27,142 bases of DNA. It comes from Perkinsus olseni. Its lineage: Eukaryota; Perkinsozoa; Perkinsida. The stretch covers positions 1 to 27,142 of the forward strand of contig JABANN010000471.1 of NCBI GenBank assembly GCA_013115125.1, in the 5' to 3' direction. How positions within the stretch are numbered: the first letter of the stretch is position 1; each line of letters starts with the position of its first letter. Positions 1 through 10,500 of the stretch are shown piece by piece. The position numbers were made by a program, and so were the translations under genes. The notes under the pieces are model-generated. The model was not told the origin of the DNA and did no database searches. It was given only the letters and a program-made list of their open reading frames with translations.

Positions 1-71
<71 letters not shown>
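1..71. repeat. (AAC)n microsatellite
   Basis: Uninterrupted AAC trinucleotide repeat of about 23 units running from the first base of the window, so its true left end is not seen. It ends just before a unique sequence starting with tgcattggg. Confidence 0.97.
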
Positions 72-74
<3 letters not shown>

Positions 75-1590
75 ATTGGGTTCTGATTAAGAATTTGAAA
101 GACCATCGCTTCAAGCGATTTGCTTGACTATCTATGAAATGATCAAGTCATGTCAGCAAAGTATCGACGAGCATGAAGATCGTACGGAACAGCTACGACC
201 AGTTCACGTGCTGGGCGTGACGCCTAGGACGATGGGCCAGCTTTTTTAGCTTACCGGATTTTTCCGCTCATTGGCCACGCGTGTATAGGTTTCTCCCTGT
301 GAGAAGGCATTCTCGGTGGGCTGTGCTATATCGCTAATCTGTTGCCACTGGCAACTTGCCAGCCGTGCAATTGCAGTGAACTCACCTTCTCAACGGGTTA
401 TGTGAAACCCGGTGGTTCGCCACCGGAGTAGTTCGGCCACCGAACCACCCGCCCGCCGGGTGGTTGCGCCAGTCTCACATTTCTCATTTCCTCCAGACCG
501 TGCTGTGTTATACCGTCTCGGACACGGCCATATAAGGCTGAGGACGAGAGTGTATTCAGTTCATTCTGTTCGTTAACTAAGAGTCGGATCGCGACGAGGA
601 GCGTTGTATCCTCCCGAATGATCATGGTCGAATAGGCCAACAGCAGTTCTTGATCTACTACTTCGCTCGTCTTGCAACATTACATTCCTACTTCTCAGTT
701 CGCGTCTCAGTTCGCGTTAGTCATTGGTAAACTCAGTATGCCTTGAGACGTGAGAGAGATGTGGCGAGTCCCCATCGAGGTACGGCCGTCTCGGCGCGTA
801 GCCCGTCCGGTCTTTGTAGGAGGGGACGGGCTGCGCACGAGCCTCCTAGTGAGGCATCACTGTGCGTCGCCTCCACAGCATAGTAACACTCGTGCATCTG
901 CTCTCACGGCTATGAGCATGGCTCCAAAGCTACCGCAACCAATGCTCGATGGGCGGAGAGCCGGGTGACCAATCAATCGTACGCTGTAAGCTCCGTGTTT
1001 TCATAGGGCCCCGAACAGTTGAAGATCTCTGTCCGATACCCTCTCTCTATGATGTCCATGAGTCAATCGTAAGGGCATTCTTCGGCTCCCATGCCTTACT
1101 CAGTTCACCCGTACGCGGCTAGCCTTTCTGTATGGACTCTCTGCTATCATAACTGTTGCGCCGTGTTGTGTTGTCGTTAGTTCACATTCTCGGTTGTGTT
1201 TTCCGAAGTCCGCATAACCGTTGGGCCTATTATACATGGCGAAAGTGGCCACTCAAGTAGATCTTGAGTTGAGGGCTATGAAAGTAGGCCCCTGGGTCTA
1301 TTAGTCAGCGCCTTATCGGCTTTTCATCGGCACACCATCATAGCGGCGCAATCCGCCTACTTTCATATTTTGATTTGTCATCTGATGTTGCGATGTGCGG
1401 GAATCGAACCTGGATCGCTGGATGGCTCGAATGTCATTTCTCCCGCGAGATCACCCACACTCCTCGTTGCGCTTCGCAGCTGGCTTAGGCGCGGAACTGC
1501 GTAGATTTTCTCTCGTGCCGTGAGCTTGTCATGAATCTCTCTCTCACCTGAGACTTTGCTTACTAGTTGTTTGCTTCTGCCAAATTGTCG
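72..1590. other. Non-coding stretch upstream of the myosin gene
   Basis: No convincing coding exon is seen on either strand. The short open frames here (up to 80 codons) have no recognisable domains and overlap hairpin-forming GC-rich sequence. It contains small inverted repeats at 341-355, 409-426 and 443-465, and one reverse-strand tRNA box-B-like motif at 1400-1410. It presumably holds the promoter and 5' untranslated region of the myosin gene, but no core promoter element is identifiable. Confidence 0.5.
409..465. repeat. Tandem GC-rich hairpins
   Basis: Two perfect stems lie close together. 409-426 is a 7-bp stem (ccggtgg/ccaccgg) around a ttcg loop. 443-465 is an 8-bp stem (aaccaccc/gggtggtt) around a 7-nt loop. 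The two are also partly complementary to each other, since ggtggttcg near 411 matches cgaaccacc near 441, so an alternative long-range pairing is possible. Function is unknown. Confidence 0.7.
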
Positions 1591-4500
1591 ATGCCCCAAG
1601 CAGAGAACACCTCCGCGGTTCGGGCGTCATCATCACTACCCGAGTATCCTAAGGGTAGGTCAACTACCTCTCCCATGACGACCTAGGTCATGTGACGTAT
1701 CTTATCAACCTCAGGCACACAGGTGTGGATACGGGACGATGAACTGGTGTGGAAGTGCTGTGAGATACAGACTACTGTAGGGGATGATTTCATCGTCAAG
1801 TTCGACGATGACACCGAGGCTAAGATACCCAGGCAGCAGGAGGTAGTACTTGAGCTTCTCGCTTCGCTTGGTCTGTTTACTTTGATCGTTCCCAGTTCCA
1901 TCTTCGAAATAAGGATGTCTTCTCCTCGGAAGGGTTGGTAGTACTAGACGATCTCACCCAACTACAACACTTGCATGAGCCTGCGTTACTACATGCCCTG
2001 CAAATACGGTTCGACACCGACAAGATCTACACCTTCACAGGTTGGTCTTGCCAGTGTGCTGATCTCCTCCTTCCGACTGGAGTATGCTCAGGCCCGATAC
2101 TGATTGCCATGAACCCATTCAAACGTATACCGGGCCTCTACGATATCGATAAGCTCGACCAAGTACTGCGGAATCCTGCATGTGCCAGAGAGCCTCACGT
2201 CTTCGCTGTGTCGAACTACGCGTTTAGAGGCTTATGCGACACGGAAACCCCGCAGACTGTGCTCATATCTGGAGAGTCTGGTAATATTGAAGGGAGCGTC
2301 ACAATGTGGGGAAGAGAGGTCCTTCCCAGGCGCCGGTAAAACCGAAACGACCAAGTTCGTGATGAAATTCTTGGCCCTCGCTGGTGCCGGGGACCAGGGC
2401 GTATCTAATGTCGAGAAGAAGGTCTTAGAGAGCAACCCGGTGCTCGAGGCCTTCGGAAACGCCCGTACTCTGAGGAACGACAACTCTTCTCGGTAGGCTT
2501 TGTGAGCGTCCGTGGTCACTAGCTGAATGGCCCGGAGCAGGTTCGGCAAGTTTATCCAACTTCAATTCAAGGACACATCGCGGCATCGCCATCATCACGC
2601 CTTCCATGGTCCTCGAGGGAGCACTGCTGCTTACCTCCGCCGGGAACTGGAGACTTCGGAATTTTCTAACACCTACAGATTAGCGGGAGCCAAGACCCAA
2701 ACCTATCTTCTCGAGAAGGTACTGCGAAGCTGGTGCCTTTCCGGGTGGTGACTCGAGAGCTCGTGGCTTGTGATTCAGGTCCGAGTATGTGACCAACAGG
2801 AGGGGGAGAGAAACTACCATATCTTCTACCAGTGTGCTGCGGCTGCAATGGCCGTCGCTGGCTCGGTGAGTCCGACCTGTGTTGTGATGGAAATTGAAGT
2901 GATGGTTTTGTCAGAAACTGTATAAGTTTCCGCAGTACCTCGAAGATGCCCCTCAGAGCGCAGAGATCGATCTCACTGGCTTCAGCGATGTATCGACGTT
3001 CAAGTATCTTACTAAGTCCAGTACACTGGTGTTGGATGATGTTGATGATGTGGAGCAGTTTGAGATTACCAGTAGTAACGGCCCGGGCTTTGAGCGTGAC
3101 TGTGACATATCCAGCGGTCGAAGCTTGCTAAAGCTCCACTGTGCTGGAAACTGTTCGCCTGCCCGAAAAATGCAGTGTGATGTACTCGGCATGGGGCAAG
3201 GGAAATTAAGCCTAGTCCTAGTGAGCCTCTGGGGTACGCTGAGTACATTGTGGTTCGATACGGTTATCGGGCGGGGTATTTACGCCATACTGATACGAGT
3301 AACTTCCTGAAGCGTGGTAAACCTGTTGTCTTAGTCCGGGCTATGCTGACCGTCGGGATCTCGGTACCGGAGATCAACTCCATGATGAACGTCATAGCAG
3401 CTGTACTGCGACTGGGCAATGTAATAAATGGGTGGGGGCTTGGTCGTTATGATGATTTTAATTTTCCTTCAGATCAAATTCCGTTCTCCTAATTGGGATA
3501 GTGATGCATCGGAGTTGGACCCGAGCAGCGAGCCGGACTTCTTCCTTCTCATGAGGCTGTTGGGGTTGGAAGATGCTGAGGCCCTCCTCAGGGCCCTCAC
3601 CACCAAGACCATCACAACCCGTATGGAGGTCTATCATACCCCGGTCAGCGTCCATACTGTAATAACGTCTCTCGCCGGTCTGTTGTGAACTGCTTCTGCT
3701 GTGCTTCAGGCTGTGGAGTCGTGTGATTCCCTGGCACGGCAGCTGTACGGGCTGCTCTTCTTGAGGGTCGTCTCTCGAACCAATGACTCAATCGGTAATA
3801 TCGGGATGTCTGTAGCAGTGGAATCTACTGGGGACTGTTTTGTCACCGTACCGTAGCGTGTGTAGCACATATCCTCGAAGGAAGCCTCCCGAACTGGCAC
3901 AGCTTGGAACAAAGCTAGCGGAGAGCCCTCGACAAAATTTCTCACGATGCATGCCTATAGTAACCGTGGCATGCCATGGAAGGCAAACGCTGAGACATGG
4001 CAAAGCCCAGAATCAACGGAGGGATCGAAAGCTCACGTGTCCTGCCAAAAGTGACTGATCGGCCTGGGTGTAACTTCATAGGCGTTGGCATGGGGTTGGG
4101 AGTCTTCATAGGCCCCTTGTCATTCGAGTATGGGAGAATCTTTCCTTTTCAGGTTACGATCCCAAGGCCAAGCTCTTCTGTGGGGTATTGGATATCTTTG
4201 GCTTTGAATGCTTCAAGGTCAACTCATTCGAGCAGCTTTGCATCAACTACACCAATGAGAGGCTACAGCAGTTCTTCAATAATTTCATTTTTAAGATGGA
4301 GGTAATAATGATTTCAAGACGAATCTTTGCGTTTCTTCCTTGGATCAACCTATCATGAAAGATACCTCGTTAAACCGAACTAATAGCTCTTTGAGGGACC
4401 CTCTAATTCGCATTACTCAATCGTCGTGAGCTTACCGCACTTCTGTGTAGGAGCAACTGTACGCTGAGGAGGGCATCGCCTGGGACCCTCTTGACTTCCC

Positions 4501-7500
4501 AGACAACCAGGATGCTGTGGACCTCCTGGCCGACTCTCGAATGGGTATATTCGCTCTGTTGGACGAGGAATGTGTCATACCTGGGGGCTCGGATAAGAAC
4601 TTTTGCTCCAAGCTGTGCCATCGCTACAAGGACCATCGGAGGTGAGCCCCGATGGTGACGGCTGTGGAGGGGATGATGGTCTGTTCAGGTTCGACATCGT
4701 CAAGACTAGACAGGACTGTTTTGTGGTGAACCATTTCGCCGGTCCGGTAGAGTATGATACAGAGGGCTTTATGGACAAGAACAAGGACCAGGTACTTGGA
4801 GGGGATGCTGCGGCTTCTATAAGTCTGGGTTGTGATGGCTCATCATCATAATAATGAGTGGAAATTTTCGGATGACATAGCAATGGACATCATTATCGTT
4901 CACGTAGTGGGAATCACAACAGCTTGACCTTAACCAAATTTTACATAATTTTCGAGGATTGCTCGAGAGTGCTCCTTCCGCAGGCCCCCGCTCTTAGGCG
5001 GCCTGTTTTCTCCTGCGGTACTGCATTGGTCGCTGTTGCGTGTAGATGTCGTACTCCCTGTTTAAAGTGATGAAGGCGTCCACGTCGGCATATGTCTCCA
5101 CACTCTTTACGGAGTATGAGGACACCAAGTTCCAAGACCCAGACTCGGCCTCGAGCGGCAAGTCCAAGAAGAAACTTACGACCATCAGTGGAGAGTTTAA
5201 ACAACAGTTAAATGAGCTGATGGTAGGACGGGCGCATCTTAGGTTGAAGAGGGGTACTGATGGATATCTGCAGGATACGGTGAAGGAGACAGAGCCGCAC
5301 TTCATTCGGTGTATCAAGCCCAACCCGATGAACCTCCCGGATGTCTACGATCGACCTAGCGTCTGTGAGCAGCTGCGATACGGCGGTGTTCTGCAGGTGA
5401 GTAGCCGTCCCTCTGTGATTGTTTTTGTATATACGGAAGCTTAGGCCATCCAAGTGTCCCGAGCGGGTTACCCTGTCCGTATCTCTCACGAGGATTGCTG
5501 GCTGGACTACATGCAGCTGGTGAAGGGTAGGATGATGGTAGTAGATGGCTGCTCCTGTGTAGCGGTTGTCTTCAAGGTGACCTAGCTGAGTACCTGGCGG
5601 AGCCGGACATGTCCAAGAGATGCTTGAAGCTGCTCACGACAGTGTCGAAGGTGGTGGTAGTCTGTAGAGGCTTCTCGTTTACAGCCTGGATGGTGTTTAG
5701 GGCCTGGGTATTGAGGATGGCCTGTGGGAGGTTGGCAAGACTTTAGTGTTCTTCAAGCAGAAGGCCTTCGATACGCTCCAAGTGAGTCGTGGTGGTGGCG
5801 GCGTCTATTACTCAACATCGATCGTCCTCTCAGAATGCTCGATTGGAACTGCGCGCAGAGGCCGCTACGAAGATCCAGGCTCAGTGGCGCGGTCTGCGGA
5901 CTCGGGCGTGGTATCAGTTCGCCATCATATGCCTGGTGAAGATACAGGCTCTCATGCGGGGCAAGATCGCCCGGATCCGCGTTGCCAATATCCGTCGGGA
6001 GTCCGCCGCTCTCAGGATTCAGAGCTGGTAAGGGCAATCACGAAAGACAGCGAGCGTGATGTGGTGGCGTCAGGTGGCGTATGATAAAGGAAAGGGTGTG
6101 GTACGAGGATGTAGTGCGCAAGGTCGTCCTCATACAGTCGATCCAGCGCGGCAGGATGGCAAGGGCCTTTGCCGAGGAGGTTGGTGGTCAGTGGATGGGG
6201 GATGGATGGTAGAGTGTACTGTTGTTAGTATCGGGTGAATACAGCAGCAGCGAGGATCCAGGCGGCATGGAAGGCTTGGCACGTGCGGCGACAGTATGTT
6301 GCTCTGCGGGCTAGTGTACTGGCAGCCCAGAGGCAGTTCAGGATGAGGGCTGCCAAGATGCAGCTGAGGAGACTGAAGCAGGAGGCGAAGGTGGGGGGGG
6401 GAGGTAGCCAACTGGGCGTCCTGGATGGCTGATGGTGTCAGGAAGTTGGATCGTTGTTGGCCAAGTACCAGAACGCCCAGGCTGAGGTTACCTCTGTTAA
6501 GAAGAAGCTTGCTGAGACCGAGGCGTTGCTGCTGCAGTCGAGGAGTGAGAACCAGCAGTTGAAGACGGGCAGAGAGGTGAGGAGCTGCGTGGGGGACTGC
6601 AGCCTGCTGACTGTTGCCATCAGACGCTGAGTCAGCGTATTGTTCTGTTGGAGGGGCAGTTGGACGCTGCTGTGAAGAAGCATCACGAGGAGATGGAGCA
6701 ATTGGCGTCACAGCATACTGAGGAGCTTGCCGCAGTCGGTGGTAGTAGTAGCGGGGTGCCGGGATCGAACCTGCGCCAATGTCGGATTTTCCAGGTGCTG
6801 CATTGGTAGCGGGAGGCGCTGCTGGTGCTGGTGCCGGGACTATGGCTGGTGGAGCGAGTGCTGGTCAGTCGATGGTCTCCACAGCTGCCACTGGCGGTGG
6901 CCCTGCTGGTTTGTCGAGAGTACCCTCGCCTCGGGTGTCGCCCTCAGGGAGCGTATCAAGTCCTTCGGCCTCGGCGGTAAGGCTGGGGGTGGGGGTGGGG
7001 GTGGGGTGTCGTCCAGTGTGCATCGGTCTGTGATCAGGTTGGACTGGATGCTGCTGCTGCTGCTGTCGCGGGAGGTGCGGAGAGCGCCTCGGTGGTACGG
7101 CTGAGGCAGTCGCTGGTGGACGCAAACTCCAAGAGTGAAGTGTTGGAAAGTGAGAATGAGAGGCTGAAGGAGGAGCTGGCACGGGTCAACAAGGAGAGGG
7201 AGGTAGTATGGGTATCTTTCATGCGGGAGGCCGTGGGTTCGATTCTCTGCCGGGTCGTTTTCTCCTCTATCGTTATTGCTATTCAGGAGTCGGAGGCCAA
7301 ATACCAGACCATGTTGAAGAACACAGTCTACCAGTCCCAAGCTGCCACTCATCAGGGTCCTGCCCCGTCGAGAGCCGCCACAGATGCTGCTGGTCTGGGC
7401 GCGCGCAATGTGGATATCCAGCTGGTCGGACCTCAGGGAGTGGTAATTAGGATGCGGTGAAGTTGTGGTACAGGATCATGCCTCTCGTTGTTGTATAGGG

Positions 7501-10500
7501 CAAGTCACCTCTTCTGGCCGGCCTTATCCAACAGCTCGATCCGAGCAAGATGCCGGAGTTCGAGCGAAACCGGTCTAACCTGATGGCCCACTACCAGCTG
7601 CAATTCAAAGACAACGCTGGCAGGGACAGGTAAGGAGGCTGCTGCTGGTCCTTCAGGAGGACTTGCTTGGGTGTAGGGTACTGAAGGTTCTGGACTGCAA
7701 CGGCAACAAGAGGGCCCAGCATTTGGTGAGGGAGTGGTTCGCCCGGTCGCGATGGGTAGGCAAGGGAGGTGGTCTGTATCATGGAACTGTTGTTATTGTT
7801 ACAGGTCATCTGCGTGTATGATATATGTTCGAAAGATTCCTTACACCAGGCATTGTACCTGATGAGGGAAGGCGGCAGGATGGGTGCCAATGTAATCACC
7901 TCATGCGCTGATCGACGCGTGCGCAGCGAGCGTTCTGCTCTAAGAAGTTTTGGATGGTTATGATCGCTCATCGCTGTCGGCTTCAAGGCGAGCGTTATGG
8001 GCCGGAAAAAGGATTTTGCGTAGACTAACGTTCCCTGTGGCGTGCCTTGCCCTACAGGGTCTTCCTTCTGAACACCCTCTGTGCCCTTCTGAACTCTGAT
8101 GACCTTACTATGGGACCTTGCTTGTGGGTAGTGTTACTGTTGGTCGATGGTCAGGTCCTGTTGTTCGGCAACCTTCAGCCAGCCCAAGCAGGCAAGGCTG
8201 CTGCTGCTGCTGCCCCGGTGGACGTTATGGAGGCTAAGGATGCTGCAGCTAGTGCCAACGCTTTGGCTGTGGAGGGCAACAGGCTGATGGACGCGGTAAC
8301 GATTGGAGTGGTATGGACTGCTTCACCGTTCTCGCTATAGGTACGACTTATTTTGAGTGACCTTGATGCCAATAGAGTTGCCGCCGCGGCCTCTCAACAG
8401 CTGCCGAGTCGGAAGGAGACTGCTGTAAGCGGGGTAGTGCGGTCACGGACTGATGATGATTACTACCATCTACGGTGGTCTAGCTAGATTGTCTAATGGT
8501 CTCGACGGTGTTTGATTCCGTTGTGCTGTAGGTCTCCTCGACAGCGTCATCATCATCATCAACAGCAGCGGGGGGTGCTGGGGCAACACCATCAAGCCGC
8601 GTGCTGCGGGCCGACTCCCATGCCAGCTCCCATACACTGAGTGGTGCATTGGAGACCTTCAAGGGCTGGTTCAAGGGCTCGGGTAGTAGGGGCAAGGGTC
8701 ACGAGCAGCTCCATCGTACTCATCGTCATTTTCCATTTTTTGTGTGCGTCTCCCACCAGTGAGGCTGCTTGAATGAATCTTCTTTTCTCACGAGAGGTGC
8801 CCCCTTCCAAAGGTTGAGTGGATTACGGTTGTGATGGGTGTCAGGATCGTCGTCTGCCTCCTCATCTGGGTGGCCTGGCCTGCACCCTATGCAGGTCATC
8901 CGTGCCGGCTGGAGGCCTTATTTCTTCCAATGATAGTACTGAATGCTAATGAACTGCACTTTAGACGTACAAACTCACAGTATCGCTTGTGGGGCTGTGG
9001 AGTGTGCTGTTGCTGTACTAGCTCTCTTTGAAAGGAGGAGGCACAAAGGCCACTGGAGCCATTCTTGGCGCCTTTCGAGTCCTAAGAGACTGTTAGTAAT
9101 GCTTGTTAAGTTATAACCTTGAGCGTTCCTCCGCCTCTTCCGAGTTCTTGGTTGCTGTCACTGTCATCCTTCCATCGTCGATGCGTTGTTAATGGGCTTC
9201 ATGGCTATATCTCGTGATCAGATAACAAAGCTCATCGTTCTGGGGGAGTACTGAAGGCATCATTACGGGGCAACAAGACGATGAAAGAGCGTGGTAGTCC
9301 GAATAAGGATCCGCCGGTGGCAGACGTCCGACCTGTGCAGGAGATACAGGTAAGGGCTGAGCTGATGCGAAGGATCCTTTATCGTCACACCACACCTTTC
9401 CCTACAGGACTCGGAAACTGCTGTGACGTGTATTGCATTCGGACAGGAGAAGTTGCATCGATCGCACATCCTACTGGCCGCAGCCTCCAAGGATGGTAGG
9501 CGACGGCTCGACAGACGCCGGCGTTATCAGGGCATCTTCGACTATGATACGACCAGTGATGAGCATGAAGACTCTCACGACGATCAGAACTGCTTAATAT
9601 GATTATTATTATTTCTACTATTGATTGCCGCGCGTAAGGTACGGTCGTTATATACCGTTGCTACCGTACCGAGATGGAACTAGCTCGGCTGGAACCGTCT
9701 GATTTCCCCAACGACGATGCGTCGAGCGATCGGCAAGAGGCTCCGGGCGCCAAGGTTGTCCTGCATTCGAGGCTGGTAGGCTCCTGCCACTTGTTTCGCC
9801 TGGTCTCGTCCGCGTGTCTGTTCGCCTGTTGAAAGTATGAAGTTTGTTCGAAGGCAACTCGACTGTCTAGAAGGCCGATTGGTTGTACTCTTATTTATTG
9901 TTGTCGAAAATGGCAGTGATTCTAGCGGAGCGATGCTCATGTTACGATTGTATATTACTTGATTGCTGTGCTGTTTTTGCTGTTGTTCCTTATCCGCTGC
10001 TGTTTCGATACCTGTTGATGGTGTGTTCAGGTTGGTCACAGTAGGGCTATCACGTCTATGTTTTTCAATCTCCTGGAGGACACTATCGTGACCACCAGCA
10101 TCGACAAGTCGGTGCGCTTCTGGATGGTGGATACTGGAGAGATGCTTAAGGTGGGCGCCGGCCTTCCGACTGCTGCCATCGGATGTGGCTGTTGAAGGTC
10201 TTCACGGATAGCTCGCCCGTGCCGGTGGCGTGCTTCCTCCCGTTCAATCCGCAAGTGTTCGTGGCGGCCAACTCCAATGCGGTGCTCCGACTGGTAGGCG
10301 GGGTGGTTGTCGTCACGGGGTGTGATATAGCAATCAGGTGAACGTTCAAAATGGATTGGTACTGCAGAAGTTGAAGGTTGAGACAGAAGTGCGGTGCCTC
10401 CGGTTCGACGACACGGGTCTCTTCCTGCTGGCGGGAACTAAGAACGGCGCTATCCACGTGCTGGAGGCAAGCGACAGGTAATCACACACATCAAGGTTGA

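Noticed and set aside
750-968. Plus-strand 72-codon open frame
   Set aside because: No recognisable domain or supporting splice sites, and composition looks random.
1383-1459. Reverse-strand tRNA gene
   Set aside because: Box B is perfect, and gtgtggg can pair with cccgcac, but these bases cannot serve both as acceptor stem and T stem. No proper D arm or anticodon arm forms.
6130-6711. Reverse-strand 193-codon open frame
   Set aside because: It is the antisense shadow of the IQ and coiled-coil exons. Its Ser/Leu/Gln-rich composition is what antisense of such codons gives.
9281-9600. A separate short gene starting at ATG 9281 and reading through 9496-9600
   Set aside because: Splicing out 9496-9638 restores a standard WD40 blade (SKDGTVVIY) in phase. 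The read-through tail (Arg-rich then acidic) has no WD40 character, so it is treated as an open intron.
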